DNA of 55,951 nucleotides, taken from the NCBI GenBank assembly GCA_003248655.1, contig QFPM01000017.1:1-55951 (forward strand), read 5' to 3'. The first letter of the stretch is position 1. Every line of letters starts with the position of its first letter. The notes under the pieces were generated by a model, which saw only the letters and a program-made list of their open reading frames with translations, did not search any database and was not told the DNA's origin. This stretch comes from Microbacterium sp. Lineage in GTDB: Bacteria; Actinomycetota; Actinomycetes; Actinomycetales; Microbacteriaceae. A program made the translations under genes and the position numbers. Positions 29,805-38,971 of this stretch are shown in pieces.

Positions 29805-31508
29805 CTACGGCCCGGTGCAGACGGTGAGGTCGACGGTCGAGTGGATCGGCACGTCGCCCGGCGCGACCGACTGCGCGGCGACGGTCGGCTCACCCGGGCT
29901 GGCGGTGCAACTGGGGTCCTCGACGATCTGGGGAGTGAGTTTCACGTCGTCCGCGGTCAGGGCGCGTTGCGCCGCCGCGACCGTGAATCCGACGACGTCG
30001 ACGAGCGCGACCTTGCCGCTTGCGACGACGAGGTTCACGGGAGTGCCGACCGGAATCTGACCACCCTCGGTCTGGTCGGCGGAGATCACCGTGCCCTCGG
30101 CGAGGTCGGGATTGTTCTGCGTGCGCACCTGACCGAGCGCGAGGTTCGCGGCCGCGAGTGCCTCTGTCGCGGCATCCAGTGTCGTGCCGGCGAGCGTCGG
30201 GACGGTGCCGAGCTCTTGACCTGTCGACACGTAGACCTTGACGACCTGCCCCGGCTCGACCGAGACGCCCGACGCGGGATCGGTACGGATGACGTTCCCC
30301 GCCGCGATCTTGTCGCTGCTCTCCTCGTGGCGCTCCGGTTCGAGGTCTTGCGCGGTGAGCAGCTCACTCGCGCGATCCCACGACATCTCGACGACGTCGG
30401 GAACGATGCGGGCGTTGCCGGGCACCGTGGTCCCCGGCTGGTTCGTGACGACCCAGAACAGCACCGAGACGAGCACCACCGCGAGCACCGCGACGCCCGC
30501 CCAGATCCACGCGGCGGGAGGCCCCGCCTGCGTACGGCGCATCGTCGTGTCGGTCGACAGCTGTCGCAGCGACCGCGCTGTCTCGGCGGCCTGGCGCGGG
30601 CTCTCGCCGTACAGTTCGCTCGTGAGCGCACCGACCTGCTTGCGGCTCGGCTCGCTGCCGCCCAGGCTCTCATCGAGTGACTGTCGGAACGACGCGGCAT
30701 CCTGGTAGCGCTGGAACGGGTCCTTCGCGAGCGCGCGCAGAGCCACAGCGTCGAGCGACGCCGGGACCGTCTCGACGAGCTCCGACGGGGTGAGCGGCGT
30801 CTCGCTCACGTGCTGGTAGGCGACGGCGACGGGCGTCTCGGCACGGAAAGGCGGCCGGCCCGTCAGCAGCTCGTACAGCACGACGCCCGCCGAGTACAGG
30901 TCGGCGCGCGAATCGACAGGTTCGCCCTTGGCCTGCTCGGGCGAGAAGTACGCGGCCGTGCCGATGATCGCGGTGGTCTCGGCGACGGTCGACGACGAAT
31001 CCGATACCGCGCGCGCGATGCCGAAGTCCATGACTTTGACCTGCCCGGCAGGGGTCACCATGACGTTGCCGGGCTTGATGTCGCGGTGAACGACACCGGC
31101 GCGGTGCGAGTACTCGAGCGCCTCGAGGATGCCGTCGGTGTAGCGCACCGCGTCGGCGATCGGCACCGGCCCCGCCTCGATGATGTCTTTCAGCAGCCGC
31201 CCCGACACGAGCTCCATCACGATGTACGGCACGGGATGACTCGTGCCGTCGGCATCCGTCTCGGTGTCTTCGCCCGCGTCGTACACGCGGACGATCGTCG
31301 GATGCGACATGCGCGACGCGGCCTGCGCCTCGAGGCGGAAGCGCGTGCGGAACGTGCTGTCGGCGGCGAGGTCGCGCTTGAGGATCTTGATCGCGACGTC
31401 TCGCCCGAGCGTCAGGTCCTGGCCGCGGTAGACGCTCGCCATGCCGCCACGCCCGATGAGCTCTCCGACCTGGTAGCGATCGGACAGCACGCGTGCCTCA
31501 GCAGTCAC
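29805..31508 (-). CDS. pknB: Ser/Thr protein kinase PknB with PASTA domains
   Basis: 567 residues. Kinase domain about 10-270: glycine loop GRGGMASVYRG, VAIKILKRDL, catalytic HRDIKPGNVMV, DFGIAR and APE-like SPEQA. One membrane helix near 333-355. Outside are three PASTA domains (about 366-567), which in relatives bind muropeptides or lipid II. GTG 31508 has GGGAGAGAA upstream; the open frame continues 33 codons upstream as arginine-rich shadow. It is the last gene of the fhaA-pknB operon. Confidence 0.96.
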   Translation of the reverse strand: MTAEARVLSDRYQVGELIGRGGMASVYRGQDLTLGRDVAIKILKRDLAADSTFRTRFRLEAQAASRMSHPTIVRVYDAGEDTETDADGTSHPVPYIVMELVSGRLLKDIIEAGPVPIADAVRYTDGILEALEYSHRAGVVHRDIKPGNVMVTPAGQVKVMDFGIARAVSDSSSTVAETTAIIGTAAYFSPEQAKGEPVDSRADLYSAGVVLYELLTGRPPFRAETPVAVAYQHVSETPLTPSELVETVPASLDAVALRALAKDPFQRYQDAASFRQSLDESLGGSEPSRKQVGALTSELYGESPRQAAETARSLRQLSTDTTMRRTQAGPPAAWIWAGVAVLAVVLVSVLFWVVTNQPGTTVPGNARIVPDVVEMSWDRASELLTAQDLEPERHEESSDKIAAGNVIRTDPASGVSVEPGQVVKVYVSTGQELGTVPTLAGTTLDAATEALAAANLALGQVRTQNNPDLAEGTVISADQTEGGQIPVGTPVNLVVASGKVALVDVVGFTVAAAQRALTADDVKLTPQIVEDPSCTASPGEPTVAAQSVAPGDVPIHSTVDLTVCTGP

Positions 31509-31521
31509 TTCTCTCCCGGTG

Positions 31522-33237
31522 TTACGGCGTGGGGGCGGGCGTCGGCGACGATGGGGCCTTGATAGATGCCGCCGCCTCCGGTGACTCGGGCGTGGCCCGG
31601 TCACCACACGAGACGGTGTACTTCACCGTGAGCAGCAACGTGACATCGCCCGTGACGCTGATGGCGGCGGGGCGGTCGCCAGCCTGGAACGTTCGTTCCG
31701 TGCTGCCGTCGTCGAACGCGCCGTTGATGACCGTGAAGTTGTAGCCCGTGACCGATCCGGTTCCGGGCGCGCACGTGTAGCTGTCCCAGACGATCTGCGC
31801 GACGGTGCCCTGCGTCACCTCGCCGACGGTCGCGCCGCCGACCTGGATACGCGCCACGGTCGGGGCGTTGAGCGATGCGACGTCGCCGTAGAAGTACAGC
31901 GTGAACGGCTCATCAAACGGCACATTCGCCTGCGGCTCGAAACGGTACACCTTGCCCTGATCGGCCTCGGTGGTCGCAGCATCCCCCTGCTGGCAGGTGA
32001 CGTTCGTCAGCTTGTTGGTCTCTGCGAGCGCCTTCGCCGCCGGGCAGTCCATGCCGACGAGCCCCAGCGCGTTGACGTCGACCGACGTGACCTCGGGAGT
32101 CGGGGTGTCGGACGGGGTCGGCGCCGTGCTCGACTGCGTCGGCTCCTTGTCGCCGCCGTTCTGGTTCGTCAGCAGCGCGAACACCGTGCCGCCGAGCACG
32201 AGCAGCAGCAGCACGATGAGCGCGACGAGCGGCCACGTCCAGGGGCTGCGCTTCTTCTTCTCGTCCGCGGGGAGCGCGGCCGCGGCATCCGATCGAAGCG
32301 TCGGCGACGCCGTCGGGAGGATGCGAGTGGTCTCCTCCCCCGCCGTCAGCAGCTGCGTCATCTCGTCGACCCCGCGCGCCCCCGCGATCGCGGGAACGAT
32401 CGCGACGGCGCCGGCGATGTCGCCGCGGCGCAGCGCCGTGGCCGCACGCGCGACAGCGGATGCCGTGGCGGGGCGCTCTTCGGGCTTCTTCGCGATCATC
32501 GCCATGACGAAGTTGCGGACTGGCTCGGCGATCGTCTCGGGTAGCGGCGGGGGCGCGTCGTTGATCTGCGCCATCGCGATCGCGACCTGCGACTCGCCCG
32601 TGAAGGGACGCTTGCCGGCCAGGCACTCGTAGGCGACGATTCCGAGCGAGTAGATGTCGGTTGCGGGGGATGCCGGGTGCCCCGACGCCTGCTCGGGAGA
32701 GAGGTACTGGACCGTGCCCATGACCTGCCCGGTCGCCGTCAGCGGCACCTGGTCGGCGATGCGCGCGATGCCGAAGTCGGTGATCTTGACACGCCCGTCG
32801 GGCGTGATCAGCAGGTTTCCGGGCTTGATGTCGCGGTGCACGAGCCCCGCCGCGTGCGCGGCCTGCAGGGCCGCGGCGGTCTGCGCGACGATATCCAGGG
32901 TCTTGTCGGTCGAGAGGGTGCCCTCGCGCTCGAGGATCGTCGACAGCGCCTCGCCCGGCACGAGCTCCATCACGAGGAAGGCCGAGCCGTTCTCTTCGCC
33001 GTAGTCGAAGACGCTCGCGATGCCCTCGTGGTTGACGAGCGCCGCGTGGCGGGCCTCGGCGCGGAAGCGCTCGAGGAAGCCCGGATCGCCCATGTACTCG
33101 TCTTTGAGGATCTTGATGGCGACGGTGCGCCCGATGACGTGGTCGGTGGCCTCCCAGACCTCGCCCATGCCGCCGATCGCGATCCGCGAGTCCAGCTCGT
33201 AGCGCCCGCCGAAGCTCACACCCTGCGTCGGTCTCAT
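31522..33237 (-). CDS. pknA: Ser/Thr protein kinase PknA
   Basis: 571 residues. Kinase domain about 12-270 (GIGGMGEVWEA-type loop, HRDIKPGNLL, DFGIAR). One membrane helix near 331-356. The outer part of about 210 residues begins with one PASTA-like unit and continues with a cysteine-containing domain (DSYTCAPGTGSVTG, TVSCGD). In mycobacteria PknA has almost no outer domain, so this one is longer. ATG 33237 overlaps the pbpA stop (ATGA). It ends 13 bases before the pknB start. Confidence 0.95.
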   Translation of the reverse strand: MRPTQGVSFGGRYELDSRIAIGGMGEVWEATDHVIGRTVAIKILKDEYMGDPGFLERFRAEARHAALVNHEGIASVFDYGEENGSAFLVMELVPGEALSTILEREGTLSTDKTLDIVAQTAAALQAAHAAGLVHRDIKPGNLLITPDGRVKITDFGIARIADQVPLTATGQVMGTVQYLSPEQASGHPASPATDIYSLGIVAYECLAGKRPFTGESQVAIAMAQINDAPPPLPETIAEPVRNFVMAMIAKKPEERPATASAVARAATALRRGDIAGAVAIVPAIAGARGVDEMTQLLTAGEETTRILPTASPTLRSDAAAALPADEKKKRSPWTWPLVALIVLLLLVLGGTVFALLTNQNGGDKEPTQSSTAPTPSDTPTPEVTSVDVNALGLVGMDCPAAKALAETNKLTNVTCQQGDAATTEADQGKVYRFEPQANVPFDEPFTLYFYGDVASLNAPTVARIQVGGATVGEVTQGTVAQIVWDSYTCAPGTGSVTGYNFTVINGAFDDGSTERTFQAGDRPAAISVTGDVTLLLTVKYTVSCGDRATPESPEAAASIKAPSSPTPAPTP

Positions 33238-34694
33238 CTGCTCAGCACCGCCTCTATGACTTTCTTCGCGATGGGGGCCGCGATCCCGTTGCTCGTGCCG
33301 TGCTGGCCGAGCCCTCCGCCGTTCTCGATCATGACGGCGACGACCACCTTCGGATCGTTCGCCGGCGCGAATCCCGTGAACCACAGCGTGTACGGATCCG
33401 ACGGTCCGTGCTCCGCAGTCCCGGTCTTCCCGGCGACGTCGACGCCGTCTATTCTTGCACCGCTCGCTGCGCCGTTCCCGACATTCGCGATCATCATGGA
33501 GGTCATAGTCGCGGCATCCGCCTCGGACAGCGCACGGCCGAACTCGGTGGTCTCGAACGTCTCCTGCACCGTCAGATCGGGTGCGACGACGGCGTCGACC
33601 ATGCGCGGCTTCATGACCACTCCGCCGTTCGCGATGCCCGCTGCGACCATGGCGATCTGCAACGGAGTGGCCTGGACGTCGTCCTGCCCGAAGCCCGTGA
33701 GCGCCGTCTTGTCGTCGGTCAGGGGACCGGCCGGATACGTGGATGCCGTCGTCTTCAGCGGCAGCTCGAAGCTCTGGTCGAAGCCGTACTTCTTCGCCTC
33801 GGCGCGGATCGCGTCGTCGCCGAGGGCGACCGCGAGCTGCGCCATCGGGATGTTGCAGCTGAGCCGCAGGGCCGTCGCGATCGTGACGACGTCGCCCGGG
33901 CCGCAGGTTCCGCCGTCGAAGTTGCGGATCGCGGTGGACGTGCCCGGCAGGACGTAGCTCGCGGGGTTCGGGAACGTCGAGTCGGGCGTGAACTGACCCG
34001 ACGCGAGGGCCGCCGAGGCGATGACGAGCTTGAACGTCGAACCTGGCGGGTTGAGGTTTCCCTCGATCGTGCGGTTCCACAGCGGATGCAGCGGGTCGGC
34101 CTCGAGCGCGTCGTAGGTGGTGTTGACGGCATCCGCGTCGTGCACGGCGAGCGCGTTCGTGTCGTAGCTCGGGCTCGTCACCATCGCGAGGATGCGGCCG
34201 GTCGAGGGCTCGATCGCGACCACCGCGCCCTCATAGCTGCCGAGCGCGTCGAAGGCGACCTTCTGCAGCGCCGGGTCGAGCGTGAGGATCACGTTCGACC
34301 CGCGCGGCGGCTGGCCCGTGATGATCTGGTCGAGTCGCGAGAGGAACTGCGACCCCGCGGTGCCGGAGAGCTGGCGGTTCATCGCCTGCTCGATCCCCGT
34401 GCGCGAGTTGAGCACGGGGTTCATGAAGCCCGTCACCGGCGCCCACATCGCAGCATCCGTGTACTGGCGTTGCCAGCTGTAGAGATCTCCACTGGGCACG
34501 GATGCCGCGAGTACCTGGTCGCCCGCGATGATCGAGCCGCGCTGCACCTCGTACGAGTCGTAGAGCGCGCGGCGGTTCTCGGGGTTCTCGGCGAGCGATC
34601 CGGCCTGGGCGACCTGGATCCAGCTCGTTGCGCCGAACAGCGCGACGAACATCGCGAGCATGACGATCGATAGGCGGCGGAGCTCCTTGGTCAT
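33234..34694 (-). CDS. pbpA: Penicillin-binding protein PbpA (class B transpeptidase)
   Basis: 486 residues. N-terminal membrane anchor (IVMLAMFVALFGATSWIQV), dimerisation region, then a transpeptidase: SxxK in PGSTFK (Ser219), SCN in LRLSCN (Ser279) and KTG in AGKTGTAEH (Lys423). Forms peptide cross-links, paired with the SEDS protein RodA encoded just upstream. ATG at 34694; stop overlaps pknA. The 52-base spacer to rodA contains a dispersed repeat. Confidence 0.95.
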   Translation of the reverse strand: MTKELRRLSIVMLAMFVALFGATSWIQVAQAGSLAENPENRRALYDSYEVQRGSIIAGDQVLAASVPSGDLYSWQRQYTDAAMWAPVTGFMNPVLNSRTGIEQAMNRQLSGTAGSQFLSRLDQIITGQPPRGSNVILTLDPALQKVAFDALGSYEGAVVAIEPSTGRILAMVTSPSYDTNALAVHDADAVNTTYDALEADPLHPLWNRTIEGNLNPPGSTFKLVIASAALASGQFTPDSTFPNPASYVLPGTSTAIRNFDGGTCGPGDVVTIATALRLSCNIPMAQLAVALGDDAIRAEAKKYGFDQSFELPLKTTASTYPAGPLTDDKTALTGFGQDDVQATPLQIAMVAAGIANGGVVMKPRMVDAVVAPDLTVQETFETTEFGRALSEADAATMTSMMIANVGNGAASGARIDGVDVAGKTGTAEHGPSDPYTLWFTGFAPANDPKVVVAVMIENGGGLGQHGTSNGIAAPIAKKVIEAVLSR

Positions 34695-34717
34695 GAGGAC
34701 GTCACCACCTCCCGGTC

Positions 34718-34745
34718 GCCCGTCGAGCGAAGCGAGTCGAAGCGC
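34718..34745. repeat. Dispersed repeat in the rodA-pbpA spacer
   Basis: CGTCGAGCGAAGCGAGTCGA followed by AGCGC. This imperfect palindrome differs from the type A/B repeats and resembles another short repeat that is frequent in actinobacterial genomes (knowledge of similar genomes, not shown within this window, where I see only this copy). It lies between two operon genes that usually overlap. Confidence 0.55.
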
Positions 34746-34746
34746 A

Positions 34747-36129
34747 TCATCCGATCACCACCCGGGGGCGGGAGCGCACGGCATCCGAGATGCGAAGAAG
34801 GAGAGCGACGATGATCCAGTTCGCGACGAGCGACGAGCCGCCCGCCGCGAGGAACGGTGTCGTGAGGCCCGTGAGCGGGATGAGGCGCGTGACGCCTCCG
34901 ACCATGATGAACACCTGCAGCGCGATCGTGAACGACAGTCCCGTCGCGAGGAGCTTGCCGAAGTCGTCCTGACCGGCGATGCCGATGCGGATGCCGCGGC
35001 TCGCGAACACCATGTACAGGCACAGGATCGCGAAGACGCCCACGAGCCCGAGCTCTTCGCCGAGACTCGGGAAGATGTAGTCGCTCTGCGACAGGGGCGT
35101 GAGCTCGGGGCGACCGCGCCCGAGGCCCGTGCCGATGAGGCCGCCCTGCGCGAGGCCGAAGATGCCGCTGACGAGCTGGTAGCTGCCGCCGGTGCGATCG
35201 ATGACCTCGGGGTCGAAGGCGTGCAGCCAGTTCTGGAACCGCCAGCCGACGTAGGTGAGGACCTGCGACGCGATCACCGCACCCGCCACCGCAAGGGTCA
35301 CGCCGATGACGACCCAGCTCGTCTTTCCGGTCGCGACGTAGAGCATCGCGATGAACATGCCGAAGATCAGAAGGCCCGTGCCGAGGTCGCGCTGCAGCAC
35401 GATGATCGCGAGGGATGCCGCCCAGATCAGCAACAGCGGACCGAGTTCCCGGGGGCGCGGCCACGTCATCCCGAGGAAGCGCGTGCCGACCGAGCTCAGG
35501 GCTTCCCGCGTGCGGACGAGATAGCCCGCGAAGAAGATCGCGAGCGCGATCTTGGCCAGCTCACCCGGCTGGAACGAGAAGATGCCGCCGATCGAGATCC
35601 AGACATCCGCGTTCGCATTCGTGCCGAGGCCCGGGACGAACGGCAGGAGCAGCAGCAGGATGCCTGCGAACCCGAAGATGTACGTGTAACGCAGCAGCAC
35701 GCGATAGTTGCGCAGCAGCACGACGATCGCGACGGCGGCCGCCGCGGCGATCCCGAGCCAGACGAGCTGCCGGGTCGACAGGGCCTCCCACCCCGACGCA
35801 TCCTTCGCGATGTCGATGCGGTAGATCATGGCCAGCCCGAGCCCGGAGAGCACGGTCGCGATCGGCACCACGAAGGGGTCTGCCTGCGGCGCGCGATAGC
35901 GCAACACGATGTGCAGCGCCATCACCACGACCGACAGGCCCCCGCAGTAGTACAGGAACGTCCAGTCGATCGCGCCCGCGGTGCCCAGCTGCACGAGCGC
36001 GACCGCGCCGCCGCTGATGAGCAGCGCGAACAGCAGCAGGCCGAGCTCGCGGTTGCGCTGGGTCTGCGGCATCCGCAGGCGGCGGAGCGCCTTGAGCGCC
36101 GTGGTGTCGTGCTCGAGCGTGCCGGTCAC
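34747..36129 (-). CDS. rodA: SEDS peptidoglycan glycosyltransferase RodA/FtsW
   Basis: 460 residues, about 10-12 membrane helices. SEDS hallmarks: QPGELAKIALAIFFAGYL, ILVLQ-type IIVLQRDLGTGLL, the catalytic Asp region GGSYQLVSGIFGLAQGG, IGTGLGRG, and SDYIFPSLGEELG near the C-terminus. It polymerises lipid II into glycan strands, with PbpA cross-linking. GTG 36129 overlaps the pstP stop (GTGA). The open frame extending upstream to 37935 is antisense shadow. Confidence 0.96.
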   Translation of the reverse strand: MTGTLEHDTTALKALRRLRMPQTQRNRELGLLLFALLISGGAVALVQLGTAGAIDWTFLYYCGGLSVVVMALHIVLRYRAPQADPFVVPIATVLSGLGLAMIYRIDIAKDASGWEALSTRQLVWLGIAAAAAVAIVVLLRNYRVLLRYTYIFGFAGILLLLLPFVPGLGTNANADVWISIGGIFSFQPGELAKIALAIFFAGYLVRTREALSSVGTRFLGMTWPRPRELGPLLLIWAASLAIIVLQRDLGTGLLIFGMFIAMLYVATGKTSWVVIGVTLAVAGAVIASQVLTYVGWRFQNWLHAFDPEVIDRTGGSYQLVSGIFGLAQGGLIGTGLGRGRPELTPLSQSDYIFPSLGEELGLVGVFAILCLYMVFASRGIRIGIAGQDDFGKLLATGLSFTIALQVFIMVGGVTRLIPLTGLTTPFLAAGGSSLVANWIIVALLLRISDAVRSRPRVVIG

Positions 36130-37364
36130 GGGGCACCCTCCTGAGTCTGTCGAATCGTCTCGACGATCGATTCGGCGTCGGCGAGCGAACGCACCGAGAT
36201 CGTCTGCTGCACGGCGAGCCGCTGGTAGAACGGCAGATCGGCCAGCGGGATGCCGGTCTCGATGTACGGCGTCGACAGCGAGATGGGACCCAGATCCTGC
36301 TGGATGCCGCGGAAGATCACGACCGAGTCCTCGTCGGCGCCGATGAAGTAGCGCGACTGGGTCCAGCTGTAGGCGCCGAACAATCCCGCCGCGAGCGCGG
36401 CGAGAATGACGATGAACCCGACGATCCAGCCGATGCGGCGCCGGCGCGCGCGGCGGCGGTCTTCTTCGATGAGCTCCTCGAGGAACTCCGCGGCGGGCTC
36501 GAAGTGCGTCGGCTCGTTGGCCGCCTGACGGTTCGGGTGCAGCCAACTCGGGCGACCCGGGCGCGCCGAAGGCACCTCGATGCCCTGCGGGTTCGACGCC
36601 GACCCGACGATCGTGGGCGTTCCGCTGAAGAGCGGATGGTTGCCGCCGACATCCACGATGACGATCGTGACGTTGTCGGGGGCGCCGGCATCCAGCGCCT
36701 GCTTGAGGAGCAGGTCGGCCGTCCGACCCGGGGCCTGGTGCTGGCCGAGCACCTTGGCGGTGTGCGCGTCGTCGACGACGCCGCACAGGCCGTCGGAGCA
36801 GAGCACCCAGCGGTCGCCCGGCTGTGTCGGCATGATGAACGTGTCGATCTCGGGATCGGGATCCATGTCGCCGAGGACCCGCATGAGAACCGACCGGCGG
36901 GGGTGGTAGCGGGCCTCTTCGGGGGTGATTCGTCCCGAGTCGACGAGGCGCTGCACGAACGTGTGGTCGGTCGTGATCTGGGTGAGCGTGTCGTCGCGGT
37001 AGAGATAGATGCGCGAGTCGCCGATGTGCGCGATGACCGCATAGTCGTCGACCATCGCGAGCGCGCTGACGGTCGTCCCCATGCCGGCGAGCTCGGGCCG
37101 GCGTGCGACCGTGTCGATCAGGATGCCGGCGGTCGAGCCGATCGCCTGGCGCAGCGCCTCTTCGGCATCCGTCGTCGACGAATAGGGGTGGTCGAGCTCG
37201 CGCAGCCGGTGCACCGCGATGCTCGAGGCGACGTCGCCACCCGCGTGCCCGCCCATGCCGTCGGCGACGACGAACAGGTTCGAGCCGCTGTAGCCCGAAT
37301 CCTGGTTGTTGGAGCGCACCTTCCCCGTGTGGGAGATGGCGACGCTCGACCCCTCGAAGACCAT
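36126..37364 (-). CDS. pstP: PP2C-type Ser/Thr phosphatase PstP
   Basis: 412 residues. PP2C domain about 1-240 with RSNNQDS, VADGMGGHAGGDVAS, HIGDSRIYLYR, CSDGLCGVV and GAPDNVTIVIV, holding the metal-binding aspartates. A juxtamembrane arginine-rich run and one helix (IGWIVGFIVILAALAAGLFG, about 311-334) precede an 80-residue outer domain. It reverses phosphorylation by PknA and PknB. ATG 37364, 12 bases after the fhaB stop. Confidence 0.96.
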   Translation of the reverse strand: MVFEGSSVAISHTGKVRSNNQDSGYSGSNLFVVADGMGGHAGGDVASSIAVHRLRELDHPYSSTTDAEEALRQAIGSTAGILIDTVARRPELAGMGTTVSALAMVDDYAVIAHIGDSRIYLYRDDTLTQITTDHTFVQRLVDSGRITPEEARYHPRRSVLMRVLGDMDPDPEIDTFIMPTQPGDRWVLCSDGLCGVVDDAHTAKVLGQHQAPGRTADLLLKQALDAGAPDNVTIVIVDVGGNHPLFSGTPTIVGSASNPQGIEVPSARPGRPSWLHPNRQAANEPTHFEPAAEFLEELIEEDRRRARRRRIGWIVGFIVILAALAAGLFGAYSWTQSRYFIGADEDSVVIFRGIQQDLGPISLSTPYIETGIPLADLPFYQRLAVQQTISVRSLADAESIVETIRQTQEGAP

Positions 37365-37376
37365 GTCGTCGCCGCG

Positions 37377-37916
37377 CTACTTCCGCAGTTCGAACGTCGT
37401 CGCGCCGACCTTGATCGGTGCCCCGATGATCACCGGAACGGGCGTGGAGACGCGCTGGGCGTCGTGCCAGGTGCCGTTCGTCGAATCGAGGTCCTGCAGC
37501 ATCCACTGGTCGCCCCACAGGAGCAGGCGGGCGTGGTGACTCGAGGTGTAGTCGTCCCGGATGACGAGGCCCGACTCGCTCGACCGGCCGATCGTGAGGG
37601 GCTCGCCGCTGAGCTGCAGCTCGAGCCCCGCCTTCGGGCCGCTCGTGATGACGATGCGCGACACGGCGTCGCGGGTCGCCTTCTGCGGTCCGGACGGGCG
37701 TGCGGAGGCGGTCGCGCGCGGCGCGGGAGCGACCGGCGCTGTTGCTCCGGCGGGCCCGGTGGGCGCGGCGGCCGCCGCGGCGGGAGCCGGGTCGGGCAGC
37801 TTTCGCACCTTCACGCCGAACACGTCGGCGCGCAGCGAGTACACGACCGCGAAGACGAAGAACCACAGCAGGATCAGGAACCCGATCTGCAGCAGCAGGA
37901 GGGTCAGTTCGCTCAC
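37377..37916 (-). CDS. fhaB: FHA-domain protein FhaB (FipA)
   Basis: 179 residues. Membrane helix at about 4-26 (LTLLLLQIGFLILLWFFVFAVVYSL), alanine/proline linker with a possible kinase-target Thr in the SGPQKATRDA area, then an FHA domain (LTIGRSSESGLVIRDDYTSSHHARL, LDSTNGTW). FHA binds phospho-threonine peptides from the kinases. GTG 37916 overlaps the fhaA stop (GTGA). Confidence 0.93.
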   Translation of the reverse strand: MSELTLLLLQIGFLILLWFFVFAVVYSLRADVFGVKVRKLPDPAPAAAAAAPTGPAGATAPVAPAPRATASARPSGPQKATRDAVSRIVITSGPKAGLELQLSGEPLTIGRSSESGLVIRDDYTSSHHARLLLWGDQWMLQDLDSTNGTWHDAQRVSTPVPVIIGAPIKVGATTFELRK

Positions 37917-38653
37917 GAGAGCCCGCCCGATCCACGAGTGTCGAACGCGCGCGTGGCGTCGGATGCCGACGTCGTCGGCCGCGGCGGAGTCGCCTGCGCG
38001 ATCACGTGGAACGCGATGTCGGTGCGTCCGATGGTGATGACCGAGTCGGGCGGGAGCGGCGCCTCGGAGATCTTGCGCCCGTCGAGCTGCGTGCCGTTGG
38101 TCGAGCCGAGGTCTCGCACCATCGCGCGCTCGCCGTCCCAGAGGATCTCGACGTGCTTGCGGCTCGTGCCGGCATCCGCGATCGTGATGTCCGCGTCGCT
38201 CCCCCTGCCGATGATCGTGCGGCTGCGCGAGAGGGTGTGCCGCTTGCCTTCGACGTCGACGACGCCGCGCCACGAGACGGTGCCGGCGGCGGTCTGCGAC
38301 ACGATCCGGAGGGTGCCGGTGGGGATCTGCTCGTCGCCCGCCAGCGCGATCGTCACGGGGCCGGCGAAGCTGAACCCCTGCGCCTTCGCGTGCTTCTCGA
38401 CGAGCGCGTGCAGTTCATCGTCGAGCGTCGACCCGATCGAGCGCATCCGCTCGGCATCGGCCGTCGACATCCGCACCTCGAACGCGTTCGGCGCGAGGAT
38501 GCGGTCGCGGCTGACGACGGCAGCCTTGGCATCCAGCTCGGTGCGCAGCGCCGCTGCGATCTCGACCGGCTGGATGCCGCTGCGGAAGGACTTCGCGAAC
38601 GCGCTGTTGACGGCGCGCTCGAGTCCTTTCTCGAAGCTGTCAAGTAGTCCCAC
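37913..38653 (-). CDS. fhaA: DUF3662 and FHA-domain protein FhaA
   Basis: 246 residues. N-terminal DUF3662 about 1-115 (MGLLDSFEKGLERAVNSAFAK), then an FHA domain (RTIIGRGSDADITIADAGTSRKHVEI, LGSTNGTQLDG). In mycobacteria FhaA binds phosphorylated PknB targets such as MviN and controls peptidoglycan synthesis. Much shorter than the mycobacterial form because the long glutamine/tyrosine linker is missing. ATG 38653 with GAGGAG upstream. Confidence 0.94.
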   Translation of the reverse strand: MGLLDSFEKGLERAVNSAFAKSFRSGIQPVEIAAALRTELDAKAAVVSRDRILAPNAFEVRMSTADAERMRSIGSTLDDELHALVEKHAKAQGFSFAGPVTIALAGDEQIPTGTLRIVSQTAAGTVSWRGVVDVEGKRHTLSRSRTIIGRGSDADITIADAGTSRKHVEILWDGERAMVRDLGSTNGTQLDGRKISEAPLPPDSVITIGRTDIAFHVIAQATPPRPTTSASDATRAFDTRGSGGLS

Positions 38654-38686
38654 GGGGCTCCTCGGGATCGGCCGTTCGGTGCGTAC

Positions 38687-38692
38687 ATGCTA
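38687..38692 (-). promoter_or_regulatory. Likely -10 box for the fhaA-pknB operon
   Basis: TAGCAT on the minus strand, 33 bases before the fhaA ATG, with GAGGAG in the leader. No good -35 is visible at the expected distance, which is common in this group. Confidence 0.45.
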
Positions 38693-38804
38693 GTTGCACA
38701 GCCTGAATGCGCGCGGAGCGCAGGGCCGGACGAGGTTCGAGCCCGGCGACGTGCGTGATATCCTCGGGAGGTTGAGTAGTCGGCGTCTTCGGATGCCGGG
38801 GCTC

Positions 38805-38888
38805 GCGCGAGTGGCGGAATAGGTAGACGCGCTGGCTTCAGGTGCCAGTGCCCGCAAGGGCGTGGGGGTTCAAGTCCCCCCTCGCGCA
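38805..38888 (+). tRNA. tRNA-Leu (CAG), integration target of the genomic island
   Basis: GCGCGAG acceptor start, long variable arm (TGCCCGCAAGGGCG), anticodon CAG at 38839-38841, T-arm GGGGGTTCAAGTCCCCC, acceptor end CTCGCGC and discriminator A at 38888. CCA is not encoded. The last 21 bases form the left att repeat, so the integrating element restores the gene's 3' end. Confidence 0.97.
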
Positions 38889-38889
38889 C
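38868..38889 (+). repeat. attL-type core repeat in tRNA-Leu 3' end
   Basis: GTTC-AA-GTCCCCCCTCGCGCAC. It covers the 3' half of the T-arm and the acceptor strand of the tRNA. Matches the copy at 44188 except for the two bases AA versus GG. Confidence 0.9.
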
Positions 38890-38950
38890 GAACAGAAAAT
38901 GGCCTCTGACCTGGGGTTTAGATCAACGGGTTGGGGGTCATTTTCGTGCC

Positions 38951-38971
38951 ATGTGCTGAGATATGTGCTAA
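38951..38971 (+). repeat. Integrase arm-type site pair, left
   Basis: ATGTGCTGA at 38951 and ATGTGCTAA at 38963, direct repeats 12 bases apart. They overlap the stop codon of the integrase gene. The same pair with the same 12-base spacing occurs at 44050, inside the right end. Confidence 0.7.
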
